A stretch of 64,000 nt of DNA. Source: Talinum fruticosum. Lineage: Eukaryota > Streptophyta > Magnoliopsida > Caryophyllales > Talinaceae. Position 1 is the stretch's first letter; each line of letters opens with the position of its first letter. The translations under genes and the position numbers were made by a program. Of the stretch, positions 1 through 12,285 are shown in pieces. The stretch is taken from contig JAITYX010000002.1 in the NCBI GenBank assembly GCA_021018815.1, positions 12,741,001-12,805,000 on the forward strand, written 5' to 3'. The notes under the pieces were generated by a model. It worked only from the letters and a program-made list of their open reading frames with translations, had not been told where the DNA came from and ran no database searches.

Positions 1-540
1 CTCCATCTGAGAAATTACCTTTTTTGGCTGGTGAATCCATGATTTTGATGCAAATAAGTACATCCAAATCATCATTAATTAGCTTCAAGAACTTGGACAT
101 ATCCAAAGGGAATAGTGAAGAGGCATGAACATAGAGATTGAATGTAGAGCTTGCACAAACAAGCGCTTAGCATCCTCATCTTCTCTTGCCTTCCATGCCA
201 TGTCTGCATTTATCAAAGTGTTCAATCTCTCTTTAGTACTGCAAACAAATATACCATGACCCATCATTTCTTTGTTTACGGTGTTTTGAAGCATCTCCAA
301 CTTGCAACTAAAATTCACGAGCTACATTGAGCAAATCTGCAAAATATTTCCCCTTCCTAGTCTCGATATAGATATAGTTCCTGCCTGTTGAAAACATAAA
401 TTTTTAACACAAATAGAAACGCACCTAAATCATTGATTAATTAGATTCAAAAAATGTGGACATATCCGAACGAAAGCAGCAAGGAGTATAAACTTAGAGG
501 TTTAATGTACTGTAAAGCTTGTTCGAAGAAGATCTTAGCA
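1..540 (-). pseudogene. Unrecognised decayed coding relic with an internal partial repeat
   Basis: On the minus strand an open stretch at 85-318 reads as protein-like (residues such as KLEMLQNTVNKEMMGHG and MAWKAREDEDAKRLFVQ). It continues only through frame changes on both sides: upstream into a segment reading KGKYFADLLNVAREF at about 305-355, and downstream into DMSKFLKLINDDLDV at about 50-105. A diverged second copy of the FVQALHSI...DMSKF segment lies at about 425-540 with a stop inside. The frame changes and duplication point to a pseudogene. I do not recognise the family. The window edge cuts it off, so an intact parent could lie outside. Confidence 0.35.
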
Positions 541-2290
541 AATCTCGATAAAGTATTGTTGTACAGGGAAGTTATTGATTTGACATTCCTTTATTAAATG
601 CAGAGCTTAGCATAAGGAACATCATCCTAAAAATGAGGCATGTCAGCTTTCAAACCCAATATGATGCTTCCAAATTTCTAGCTTCCCTTTGTAGCTTCTT
701 CAGTGAATCGCATAAGGAAAGACTCCTCCATTAAACTTCTTCACAATTGAACGACCGAAGATCTGTCTTGTCCACTACTCCACTCAGAAGTCAGCACAAG
801 ATTGTCAATCTCAATATATTACTCCAATCACTATATACTAGCTTCATGTTCTTTTAGAAATAATACATAACTCTTTTATTTTCTATTTCCTACATTCAAC
901 ATGCTCTTTGTTCAAAAATCAGATGGAAAGGGAAAAAAACAGAGAGAGAGACCATAAAGAAGTGCACAACTTAGTAAGGATGATTGTACGAGACACCCAC
1001 TTACCTTTGATGGACACCCATAGAAACACTCTGAAACTCCTTCACTCTATTCCCTACTATGCCTTAGAGTCCACCTTCTTCCTACTAAAATCGCATCCAA
1101 ATCTTCATTAGATCATAGACAATTGTAAATAAGAGTAAAAGAAATTGTTCTAGTGGTTCAGCAATATACCGGCTTAGGCTTCGACATTCAGCTATGGGTC
1201 TTTACCAGTAACAACCAGAACATTTGCATTAGAACTCGAAGAAATTCAGATTCCACGTTGAATAAAATCTGGACGCTTTTAAAATACATTTCTAGGTTAG
1301 AGATAAAAGAACTACCTTGCAAGGTGAAGAACAGTAAGGTTAACATATCTAAGTACAAATAAAAGCGGCAGCTTCAACCACTTTCACTATGGCTGACAGA
1401 CTGAGTGCAGTCCCCTGTAAATAAACAGAGTTCATAGGAAATCCCAAAATAACATCATTAGTGGTTGCATAAATTACGATTCCATCGTGTTCCCCACACA
1501 TTATTCCTTCACATCACAATAGGGAATGCAAGTAATGGCAGTGAATGCAATACTTCAACTAATGCTAAATCAAAGTAATAACAGAGAAAACACAATCGAC
1601 AAGCAAACAAAGAAGAAAACAAAATACCAAGTTATTACTCATGAATGCTAATGATGCTTTCAGCTAATAATTGCAAAGTTATCCCAACCCATTTTTATTT
1701 GACTTTCAATATATTTCCTTACGTGATGAGAAATCGTCAAACAACACCAATGCTCTGTATCTTCGTCATTATTCAATGAAAATATTTTCAAATGTCAGTT
1801 GGACTAATCCTTTGGATCTGCTATTAGTCTAATCCCGTTGGTTTTAGTCCAATCAATTAAGTGATTAAAAACAACACATACATGTACAAGTAAAGGATTA
1901 AACCAAATGCATATGTGAGAACACTTGAGGAATTAACGATTGTAAGTTTAGAACAATATAATCCTAAAGCTAAAATTTAGAACTGAAACCCTAATTTTCA
2001 GAATTTAAACCCCAACCCCAATCTCCCTCTTCAAGCAGGTATGAAACAAGTAAAATTAAAGAATCAAACCGAAATTGGCTGATGAAGTCATCGGGTGGTG
2101 ATGGGCCGCGGCGTTGGCTCTGCTTCTCCGTCTCTCCGAGACAGCGTTTGCCCCTGATTCGCCGTATTCGGGCGGCAGCAATATGTGGTTCGTGCCACCC
2201 CCACTTTCTGTCTCTCTCTCTCTCTTCATAGTTGAGAACCTGGCGCCAAGTTTGGGAAGAGCTCTCGAACTTCGACTTGATTCGTAAATG
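541..2290. other. No gene recognised; possible minus-strand leader at the right end
   Basis: No supported exon or repeat was found up to about 1980. At 1990-2296 the minus strand is open for 101 codons and contains a GA-rich run and a CT-rich run (2211-2226), which looks like a plant 5-prime leader or first exon reading leftwards. Just upstream (about 2308) is a TATA-like run, TATATGTAG on the plus strand. No family is recognised, so the coding claim is not made. Confidence 0.3.
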
Positions 2291-2299
2291 AACCAAACA

Positions 2300-2440
2300 A
2301 TTGCGGCTGTATATGTAGCCGAGTATTATCTTAAGTCGGCGGTGTAAAAGAGGCTGTAATGCGTCTTATTACCGTTATAATACGTATTGTTAGAGCCGTG
2401 ATCTGTATTATTACAGCTGTTAACCGCAATGTTCACTATT
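2300..2440. repeat. Promoter-type patch with TTACAGCTG-like motifs (copy 1)
   Basis: Contains short repeated words such as TACAGCTGTTAACCG, GGCTGTAATGCGTC and ATAATACGTATTGTTA. It resembles patches at about 7532-7626, 28140-28252 and 31612-31735, each of which sits just upstream of a leader-like region. It may be a small transposon family or shared promoter architecture. Confidence 0.35.
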
Positions 2441-2929
2441 TTGCCACTGTTTTGCTCTAATGATTTCATAAAAATAATCATGAAAGCAATTAACGAGAAA
2501 AACAACATAATCACCAGATCAACATAATTAAAATCACACCCTGACATAACGATTGTAATTTCTAAATTTTTATTTATTTGCTAAATAGAATTTATGCCTT
2601 CACAACTACAACTTCTAATAATCGATTTATTTTCTTCTTTTTTTTACTCTAGGATGAATTATTATGTAATTCATGCATGTCACATCATTACTGTTTTTTT
2701 ATAGAAAGGGAAAATTTCACAAATAAAAAGTAATATGACATTTAAAAAAATTTATAATAAGAAAAATCCAAAAAATAAAACAAATCTCTATTTTGACAAT
2801 ATTAATAGTAAATATACTTCCGTTTGACTTTATACTTGTGACATCAATCATACCACAAACCGTGTTCTTTGACCTCAATTTCTCTTTCCACAACATCGGC
2901 AAACTATAATATAACTTCGTAGTTGCGTG

Positions 2930-4053
2930 TAGGGGTGAGGTATTCCGTGTACCTGTCCCAAAATTAGGAACCTAAACTTTAACCTGTGTTGACCGGTTCC
3001 TTAGTTTTAAGATCTAAACAAAAACATGTTTGACAGGTTCCTAAAATTTAGAAATATGAGCCTGAACCGTAATGATCGGCTCTAGTCTCGGGGCACCCTG
3101 TCCACATGATCGCATGATTATTCCTAATAAAAATAAAAACTCCAAGGCCTATTTTAACAAAATCTCACATAAATATTATTGAGAAAAGATGTTGCATAAT
3201 GCCAAAAACACACAAAAGAGTTTCGCATCACTAAAGCATTTGATTCAATAAAACATGTTGCAATCACCCCCAAAGTAATGCTTGAGAATTGATGACAGTG
3301 ATGTTAAGGGGATCTCATTTCCTTCCCGTATTGATACTTTGCCCCAACCATTAATTCTAAATTATTCCTTTTCATCTTGCAACTATTTAGAAGATAAAGT
3401 ACTGTAAAACCTCAAACTCCACTTTATCAGCTAGGTCATGTATCCAAGATAACAATTTTCTTAATTCACAAATGCCAAACAATTCTATTCATTCACATTT
3501 GCCTGAAAAATTTCTTAATTCACATTTTCTTATTTTCCTTTGACCAAATAGGGTGAAAGATAGGGTTCGTACCGGAGAGGGTCGATATAGAGATAGACAA
3601 AAAGAGGCATACAGGAAAAATTACGAACCCAGCGGATATGAGTGGTTAGTGTGAGAACTGCCTTCGGATTTGTGGGCGTCCGCTTGTGGCACTTTCTAGA
3701 TCTGAGCATGAGAACCGGCTAGTTGATTGAGTGAGATTTGGGTGGCTGCCGTATGGGTCGAGGTGGGTATCCAACCTATTTCAATATTTCAATAAGGGAT
3801 GAGAGAAAAAATAAACGATGGTTTACTATTAGTACTTATGGTTTCCTTATTGGGTTGAGCCAAATATTAAATCTGGAAATATTAGTAATGGTTTTGGTTA
3901 TCCATTTTCTTAATGGTTTCAAGTTCCGGTTCTAGAGTTCGATTTTTTAAGACGGTCACCGGGAATCGTTTGGTCGGTTGCGATTATGAAATCTGACCTG
4001 TTTAACGGATTCCGGACCAATTTCAAGGTATCAACCAGACATGCTCAACCCTA
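2930..4053. mobile_element. Non-autonomous hAT-like element
   Basis: The left end reads TAGGGGTGAG at 2930 and the right end CTCAACCCTA at 4044-4053, giving 10-bp terminal inverted repeats with one mismatch. Flanks GTTGCGTG (2922-2929) and GTTGTGTG (4054-4061) form an 8-bp target duplication with one mismatch, the hAT length. Subterminal regions are rich in GGTTCC/ACCGGTTCC words and in ACCTGTTTGAC-like words, as in many plant hAT-derived elements. No transposase frame is visible in the 1.1 kb, so it must have been moved by another element. Confidence 0.75.
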
Positions 4054-4061
4054 GTTGTGTG

Positions 4062-5487
4062 ATATAATAAATCAAACATGAATAAAATATCATTTTTACC
4101 GAGTCACATGAAATTACATGGTCCAATCATTCTCAAATAAAATAAATGAAATTAATTGATAAAAATATAAAAATATACGATTCAATCGAATCAACAATGC
4201 TAATAAAACTTGCATTATATTACCAAAAGAAGTAACTCACGTAAGGACAAGAAACAAGACTTTTACAAGAAGAAGACAAACCATAAATTTTACCAAAAAA
4301 AAGAAAATTTAATTATAAAGAAAATAATAATACTTTTAAATTTTGATTCGATTGAAGAAAATTAAGGTAAAAAGGAGCTTGTCATTGGATGTAATTAGGG
4401 CAATAATAACTCAACGAAAAGTGAATATATAATTGGGTACACAATATTGGCTTGACATAATTATGTGTGACATATACATCTCTTACTCCAATTTCAGCTT
4501 TAGTTGTTCTCGAAGGCTGAGAGATTCACATATGAACTACAAATTACTGATCATTATTGAGTATTATGCATTTAGCTAAGTTCTCGACGGGTTTTCCGAT
4601 GTGATTTTTGTTTTCAGTTCTTCACCCATGATTACTCGTTTATTTCTTAAATTTTGTGAGTCTATTCCATTGTTTTCAAGATTTTATGTTAAATTACATT
4701 TGAAATTGATGGATATATATAATAGAGTATTAGAGTTATTAGAGATATTATTGTACATAAAATAATTGTAATACTTATTAATAGCTCGGGATTTGTGGGT
4801 GAATCAAGCGAATTTCAATTGAAGACTCAATCATGATCATTCAATTAATTAGTCCGATAAATTGTTTATTGTATATTTCAAAATTATGTTAATATTGTGT
4901 TGAAGGCTTAATGCGAAATGCATAACATTAGTAGTTAATTAATATGTAATTTCTTATGTCTATATCTCATTGTATATTCCTGGTACTTGTGTTTACAAAT
5001 TATATTTGTAAATTAAACTATTTATGTAATCCGTTATATCTAATACCATTCGTCTTGAAGATTTTGTCAAAAATCTCTCTTTTGGACGACCGACACTACT
5101 TGTCAATATATCATTAAAATCATATGTCTAATTATTATCTATAAATTGTTTATTTATTTGTTGTAAATTTAGCTAGAAACTTGAATTACTCAGTTAAAAA
5201 CATACACAAATACAAAAAAAAAAATAGTCATTAATTAATTAATTTCAACTGTCAATATAAAATTCATTGCATTGTATTTATGTTTTTATATGAGAAAAAT
5301 AAATAAGCACTTACAATAATTCATTTCGGTGAATACATATTTTAAAAACTCTATAAACACATTTTTTGACTTACCTATTGTTATGCCTTAATTTTAAAAA
5401 TAATTCAACATAATTCAGTATGTTTCAATATGTTTTAACATGTTTTGGCATGTTTTAGTAACATAAGTTGAAATAATGTACCCTTTC
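4062..5487. other. AT-rich stretch with no recognised feature
   Basis: Very AT-rich and full of stops in all frames. No coding, RNA or terminal-repeat signature was found. Confidence 0.5.
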
Positions 5488-5495
5488 ACTAATAA

Positions 5496-6564
5496 CGAGG
5501 GTGAGCGGTTCCGGGTACTCTTTACCAAAACTAAGAACCTTATCCTTACCCTGTTTGATCGGTTCCTGAATTTTAGGAACCTTACCCTTATCCTCGGGTT
5601 CCGGTTCCGGTTTCAGGTTACCCTGTTTACATAGTCCCCTCACTTAGAATGCCATCAGCATTGACATTGCGAGATAATGCAAGGGATCAAAATCCGAGAA
5701 GAAATCAGCGAGCACCACAGACTTGCAAATACACCCGATTTCTGAAAATATGGTTACTTTTTAATTAGGAAAATATGATATGTTATCCTTTTGAACAAAT
5801 TTACAGAAGAATTAAATTCACTTATGAGAGATAAAATACAACCAAAATTAAGAAAACAACAAGATATTAAGAAATTACCTATTTTGTAATGAGAGCACCG
5901 ATGAGGAGGACGAAGCCGCAAGGGAGAGTTGGGAGTGGGATTGGGACTAAGGGGAAGGAAGGAGGCGACGCCGACGCCGATGAGGACCGAGAGGAGGTCA
6001 ACGAGCAACAGTAGAGAGAGAGCAGAGCAACGCGAAATGAAGGAGCGAGAATAGAGCAACGCAAAATGAAGGACCAGAGCAGAGCAACGTGAAGTTCAAT
6101 TCGTCGAGATAGCAGAGCAACGCGAGTCAATGAGTAGCAGCAGAGAGAGAGCAAAGCAACGCGAGAGAAGCGAAACGAAGGAACGCGAAATGTAGCAACA
6201 CGAAATGACGAGGAGGAAAGAGATTAGGGTTTCTAATAACTTGGGCCACACATTTGAATTCAAAATTAAAAATTTCATGGGCCTCAAGACTGAAAATTTC
6301 TGAAAATTTTAGTAACGGGTTTGGGTACCCACGGTTCCAGGTTCCGGGTTCCGGGCTACGGTTACCGGAACCTGAACCTGTCTAAACGGTTCCAGGTTCC
6401 GGTTCCGGGGTTTGATTTTAGGAACCTTACCCTTACCCATTTGACAGGTTCCTAAATTTTAGGAACCTTACCCTTACCCGTTTGACCAGTTCCGGTTCCG
6501 GAACCTTACCCGTTTGACCGGTTCCGGTGCAATTTCAGGTTACCCGTCGGTCGTGCTCACCCCT
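5496..6564. mobile_element. Second non-autonomous hAT-like element, same family
   Basis: Starts with CGAGGGTGAGC and ends with GCTCACCCCT. ACTAATAAC occurs on both sides (5488-5496 and 6565-6573), consistent with an 8-bp target duplication; the exact boundary is uncertain by one base. Both ends carry GGTTCCGG and TTTGACCGGTTCC words in many copies, especially 6310-6540, as in the element at 2930-4053. The centre (about 6000-6190) holds a degenerate tandem of GAGCAACGCGA-type words that creates spurious serine/leucine-rich open frames on the minus strand. No transposase is seen. Confidence 0.75.
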
Positions 6565-6911
6565 ACTAATAACTACAATGGTATTCTAATCTCATTATCT
6601 ACTTTTATTACTTTCTATATGTTCCTAATGTAATGTGTTCATCGATGGCATTTTAAGGGTTGTTATAACCGCAATGAGTATGAATAAGTATAAACAAGTT
6701 ATTATAAATGTTGGTATAAACACTATTTTGAACATGTCTTAAAAGTTAATCTATATGTACCATAAATTTAATTTATGGTCAACAGTCAACACATTTTGAG
6801 GACATAGATTTAATTTTTATAAATATATTTTTCTTTGTTGCGGATTTGAAATTAACAATGTCATTGTTAAATAAACAATGTTAAAAAAACACTATTAACG
6901 ATACTTTCAAA

Positions 6912-7370
6912 GTAGGTGTTTGGTCTAGATTTTAAAATTGTTTTTGAATTCAAAAACAGAAGTTAGGCCAAACACTAGTTTTTAAAAAATTAAAACTATT
7001 TTTCAAAAACGATTTTGGAAAAAAACTCCCTAGAAACAGAAACAACAAATAAGCTGTTTTTGTTTCTAGTTTCTGGAAAAACTCTATAATAACCACCCAA
7101 AATCCTATTTTCTATCTGTCTCTTTTATCTTTTTACGTTATTTTAATTTCTCTCTCTCCTTTATCTTTATCTCTCTCCTCTCTCTCTCTTATTTTATTTT
7201 ATCTCTATCTTATTTCTGTCTTTTTAGAAATTTTGGCCAAATAAATTAATTATTTGAAAAACACTAATATAAAATTTAGGTCAAACATTTCAAATTTTTC
7301 TTAAAAACAATTTTCAAAAAATACTTTTTAAAAAAAACAATTTTTTAAAAATTAGGACAAACATGCTCCA
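6912..7370. mobile_element. Small TIR element (MITE-like)
   Basis: The left end, GTAGGTGTTTGGTCTAGATTT, matches the reverse complement of the right end (GGAGCATGTTTGTCCTAATTT) with several mismatches. AAAATTGTTTTT words follow inside both ends. It is about 460 bp, AT-rich and non-coding. No clear target duplication was identified, so superfamily assignment is left open. Confidence 0.5.
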
Positions 7371-7531
7371 ACTCTTTTTTTTTTTTGTTTTACATTTTTT
7401 TGTTTTAAAAAATAACTCCCCCTTGATTTGATTTGATTTGAAAATATATCATCGATAATAAAAAACCGGATCAATGCGTCCAGAAAAAGAAAAAGAAAAA
7501 GAAAACAAATAGTCTAGGGTCTATTAAACGC

Positions 7532-7665
7532 AAAAAAGAAAAACGCGTTTTGTTTACAGTTATCTACAGCTATTTACAGCTGGCAAGTTTACGGCGAAAA
7601 GATAAAAATTACAGCTGGCAAGTGGCGCGGTCAGTAGGAGTAAGACTTGGATATATATATGTGTC
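7532..7665 (+). promoter_or_regulatory. Putative promoter with CAGCTG/ACGCGTTTT patch (copy 2) and TATA-like box
   Basis: AAAACGCGTTTTG at about 7540 is followed by a run of TTACAGTTATCTACAG and two TTACAGCTGGCAAGT-like words up to 7626. A TATATATATG run follows at about 7652, and then a CT-rich leader at 7680-7800. The arrangement looks like a core promoter for the relic gene that follows. The motif patch recurs at 2300, 28140 and 31612. Confidence 0.4.
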
Positions 7666-7679
7666 AGGGCTACAGAGTA

Positions 7680-9520
7680 TAACTTTTCGACTCTTCACCA
7701 ATCCCATTCACCGCCATTCCCAATTGCTCCATATCTCAATTCTCTCTCCTCTGTTCTCCTCTCAAATTGTTCGACTTAGGTTCCATTTCCAGCGTCGGAC
7801 GAGTTTGGAACCGTCAGATCTATTCGGATTCTCTTGCTACTGGAAGTTGGCGCCGTCAATTTCAGGTTTGCTAGTACTCAACTAGGGTTTTGGCGTCGAA
7901 TATGGTTTCAAATTTGGTGTTCGTATTGAGTTTTGGGTTTGATTTGAAGAGTAGCTCTGCCGAATTTAGGGTTTGATGTCAGTAGTTAGTCGGGACCAGC
8001 GTCCCATATCCTGTTTCCCTTTTTGGCGTTTGGCAATTGGCATCTTCAATTCATCTAATTTTTAGTTTGCGTTATCAGTTTACGTTAACTTACATTTTGT
8101 ATGTCTTTGAGCAAGTTTCGTCTATTCCTATGCCTATTTGCCGTTTTTCCCTCCCAATGTGAACGATCCTTTTACAGATCGGTGGTGTATGTGGAATGAT
8201 TCTTCAAAAGGCTAATGACCCTCGTAAGTAGCATAGTCAATCATTGAAAATTGGGTGAAGGGGAATTGCGTTTCTATACATTTTCATGTTGTTTGGAAAA
8301 CCTGTTTCTGTGAATTTTTGTACTGCCTTATTGTGAAGTTGAATTTTATTCTAAGTTGCTTTCAATTTGGTATTTGTACCCTGTTCTTATGCTATAAGTT
8401 AAGTTTTTTGCTGATTTATTAATTTCAGTTTATTGATTTAGGCTTGTTAGAGCAAAGAACTGAATGTGTGTTCAAAATCCTGTTGGCAAGGAAAACTAAT
8501 ACACTGAATTGTATTTGAGTTGGTATTCATTGGGATAGGAAGTAAGGGATATCATTAGAAACATGAATTCTGAATAGTAGCTTGCAATCTAATTAGTTTG
8601 TCTTAAAAAGTTAGCAATGGAAGCGCTTTTAAGGCCAAAACAAGACATGTGAAGTATTGGGTGAAGGAGAATTGCGTTCATGGTGACAAATGCAAGCACC
8701 TGCATTCTTGAGAGTTAACATATCTATGATTTCTTGGCTTGGGTAGTGGAAAAGGTATGCAATATGAAAGTTTGTCATTGATTCTGCCTGTTCTTAAGTG
8801 TTTTCTCTGTTTGTTGTTGTTTGTTACTTTAATACGGTGATCATCTGATTTTATTCCCTAGGCTAGGATTACTCTTGAAATTGTGTATAGCTAGCAAGTA
8901 AAGTCTATTGGCACATTTGAAATGAGTAGAGGAACATACATGGGTCTCTCAAGGTACTTTAATTCAACACCTGCTTGACTATATTGCTGAAGTGATTCAA
9001 TTACCTCTTTCAAGCTTATATGAACAACTTATTGGAATCTGATTTGGTCATATTTCAGCCTTGGAACTCCAATGGCACTAAGCTTACTCTAGTGTTCTTA
9101 GTAGACACGTTTATATCATGTCTATAGGTAATGAAAATGATAGTTGATGGAGTTCATGTAAGATTTTTAAACAGTTTTTACACTTGCATAATTTTTCTTT
9201 TAATTTCCGGAACTTTCTCATTTGAATTAAGTGGTTTCTGTAGGTGTCTATAGTCATTGGGGCTGGCTTGAACATGCAGCTCATATGATGTTTTATATCT
9301 CTGGATTGTGTTATGATAAGTATATCCTATACTATTCCTTGGAACCTTTAAATGGTGTGCCTTTTCTTCCCTAGTTTTGGCAATAGTCATCATCGATGTG
9401 TCTAATTATACACTTGTATTCTCCTTGTAATTTCTCTTCCTTTCCTTGCAGGTTTAGATCTGGGCTAGATGTGGGCTGCAACTGAGGACATTTGGATGAA
9501 CTAGGAGTAAGTACCCCATC
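7680..9520 (+). pseudogene. Relic of a CCCH zinc-finger/WD40 (ZFWD-type) gene
   Basis: After a leader-like CT-rich stretch with a likely donor near 7865, a segment at about 8620-8705 translates as KYWVKENCVHGDKCKHLHS and then a stop. This is the second part of a CCCH finger (C-x5-C-x3-H) and resembles the RTCKYWV...HG..C..LHSW motif of plant ZFWD proteins. The first cysteine is lost through a one-base shift at AGACATGTGAAG, and the frame then stops. A weaker partial copy (ATTGGGTGAAGGGGAATTGC) lies at about 8246. No WD40 exons are readable here, so this is a non-functional fragment. Homologous sequence, including the words before and after GGCCAAAACAAGA, occurs at 29105-29170. Confidence 0.5.
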
Positions 9521-9925
9521 TCAACAAGTGATGTACGTTTCTATTTATTGAGATCCTTTGCAATTTTTTTGCATTTCAATTGGTTTAACTTTCTGGGATA
9601 TTTTTATGCTTTGCCTTTTGTTGTGCTTTGTTTATGAAAACTGACAAGGGATCAAAAACTGTTGTGGGATCGACTGGTTGAATATAATGATCGTTCATTG
9701 TTCATGGTCTTGTTTGTAGTGGATGATTTTTGCTTAACTGATTTAAAAGTAGAATAATTGCTTTTGTCAATGTCTTACTAAAACTTACTAGATCAGGTTC
9801 CTCAATAACCTACTAACACCTTATACTCCCTATAAAGGGAAAAAGTTACGATATTAAAAGGAATTGAGTAGTTGATTGTCAACTAAAGTTAAAATTAAAC
9901 TCAAAGGGAAAAAATGAGGATAATC

Positions 9926-9979
9926 TGTAAGATGCTGGTTGTTAGTTTCAGGTAAGATGCTGGTTGTTAGTTTCAGGCA
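9926..9979. repeat. Tandem duplication, 26 bp x 2
   Basis: The segment TAAGATGCTGGTTGTTAG plus TTTCAGG is repeated directly with one change. It is a simple local duplication. Confidence 0.8.
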
Positions 9980-10162
9980 AGAAGTTTTGACATATAGCTT
10001 TTGATTCAAGCTCAATCCAAGTGATCCAATGATGGTTATCCGGTCCACTTATTTGCTGAATGTTGACTAATAACTACTGTTTTGAAGACATTATGCAATA
10101 GACTAATTAATTGAAAGTTCCATTGTCATTCTTATTTCAGTTACTGAGTAAGACTTGTGTTT

Positions 10163-10165
<3 letters not shown>

Positions 10166-10225
<60 letters not shown>

Positions 10226-11401
10226 GTTTTATAGTGGAGATAAGAACTTGCATTAAATAAGATGAGATTTTAAATTCCCCCTCCTGGCGCACATTGAATA
10301 AGGTGAGATTTTAAATTAAAGTATTAAGTTTTTTTTGCATAAATTTTTTTTAAAAAAACTTTCATTTGAATAATAGTTTACAAGATTATTTTTTGATCCA
10401 AGATAATAGTTTTTGTTCATATTAGTTTACAAGATTATTAAAGAAAGTAAAATGATAATTCATTTAAAAAACCATTTGAAAATAAAAATTATTAAATTAT
10501 TTTAGGAAATTAATCCATTTAAGTGCCTTCAATTAATTAAATAATATGAATAGAAATATACACCGAACAATAAACTAAAAAAAAAAATTCAAAGCAACAA
10601 TTCAATTATACACCTCTTTCATACACTTCCTTTATAGTTAACAATATACATGAATAAATTATGAACTCTATATACGTCCATACAATTCATAGTTAAACAA
10701 AAATAATTCATAAACCTCTTTCCTAGTTAACTCTTAATCCATTGTTGTGCTTTCAACTCTACATGAACTTTCCACCTAACAATTCATACGTCAAATCGAA
10801 TTGATGATAACAAAAAAAAAAAGCAATTTGATCCAAATGAGTGGGAACAAAATGTAATCTTATTTAAAATCGACCTGGCCTGAACTCAAAATAACTCATG
10901 CACATTTTACAAAGAAGTAAAAAAAAATTTTAGGAAAACAAAAACCAGTTTAAAAAATTAAAAATTATTTCCATTTTATACTCTTTTCCTCCAATTTCAT
11001 CGAATAAATAAATTATATTCCTAGAAAAAAAAAACTGTTTTAAAATGACTAATTTATAGAAACAAATTTCCTTTAATAAATAAATTATACAAATAAATTT
11101 CAGAATTAGATGATAAATAGTTTGTTTGTATAATTTATAATAGCTTCCATTAAAGAATTTTCTCTCCTTAAATAAATTTTCATTTTAAAATTTACTTCTT
11201 GCTATTTCCTCGAATAAATAATTTGTACAAATAGACATTGTTTAGCTTCAATAGACTAATTTTAAACTTCGTCTATGTATATATAGTAGTCATTGTTATT
11301 TATTTTATTTGAATAACAAGATTAATTTTTCCTCTAACCAAATATTATAAAACACATACATATAGATAACAACCCGTACAACGTACGCTTGGGAAAGCTA
11401 G
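10166..11401 (+). mobile_element. Helitron-like element (non-autonomous)
   Basis: The right end has the classic Helitron 3-prime signature: a short palindrome CGTACAACGTACG (11375-11387), then about ten bases, then CTAG at 11398-11401 followed by T. A plausible left end is ATC at 10165-10167, directly followed by a long (AT)n run (10168-10223). The interior is AT-rich and has no Rep/helicase coding. The 3-prime end is convincing, the 5-prime boundary much less so. No terminal repeats or target duplication are expected for this class. Confidence 0.5.
10168..10223. repeat. (AT)n microsatellite
   Basis: About 28 uninterrupted AT units. Confidence 0.97.
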
Positions 11402-11429
11402 TATTTAAAAATAGTGTGTATGATACTCT

Positions 11430-12285
11430 AACTTGATTTCGCTTTAGTGTCTAGCTTGCCATGTTAATAATTATAATTAGTTGTAATTAATATACTTAAT
11501 TAGTATAATTAATGCTTGAATCGTCATCTCCTCGTTGAATTTCCAAAATTTCTCGTATTGTGCATACTTTCGAATGATCTACGTCGGTAACACCTCAATT
11601 ATCACTAATACATTTCTCTTTAATTAATGAAGTAAGACAGTAGTAAGTCTAATTTAGGTAAGAGGATTCCTTTAAAAATAAAAATTAATTTCCTTTACAA
11701 GAATTAAAAACCTTAAAAATTGCAGAAAAGTTAATTGTGGAAGAAACCTCAGAAAAAGAAGATGGTGTTTGAAGAATATCGTCTAGATAAACTTTAGAAT
11801 GTGTTTGATAATGAATAAAATTCATACGCATTATATAATATAATGAGTGCTATTGTTGATAAACAAAAAATACTCAATGTCTCTTAAGAAGAAACTAATT
11901 ATCTCTATCTTGAAAAAGAGATCTATCAACAAATAAATTTAATTAAATTGGATGAAATTAACGCCTCATAATTAGAATAAGTTAAAAGAAAACTAAATAG
12001 GAAATATTAAAAAAGTTTAGAAGAAAGTGAGTTTAATGAAGTTGTAGAAGAACTTAGTGAGGAAGATGTTGAATCCAATTTGGTGGATAATGTTGTCCTC
12101 AAACTTGAAGATTTTGGACAATAATATAGAACACATATGAACTTATTAAGATCGGGATACGTCCCACCTAAAGTACAACAAACTTCTCGTTTGAGTTTGT
12201 TCTAAAGAAAATGATTAAATTCCAAGAAATTATCCTTACTCCTATTAGCCAAATTGTGGTTATATATTAAACATAGATGGAGCTC
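11430..12285 (+). pseudogene. Left part of a decayed endogenous pararetrovirus
   Basis: Charged, lysine/glutamate-rich reading segments with many stops. A patch at about 12145-12175 reads RSGYVPPKVQQTS. The segment abuts the solo LTR exactly at its target duplication, and similar AT-rich, stop-broken viral coding sequence resumes directly after it at 15335. It is therefore assigned to the same insertion by continuity. The individual protein is not identified with confidence; movement or capsid N-terminal regions are possible. Confidence 0.45.

Noticed and set aside
5754..6287. Overlapping minus-strand frames rich in Ser and Leu that resemble a secreted protein.
   Set aside because: They come from GAGCAACGCGA tandem words in the interior of the hAT-like element; several frames are open at once.
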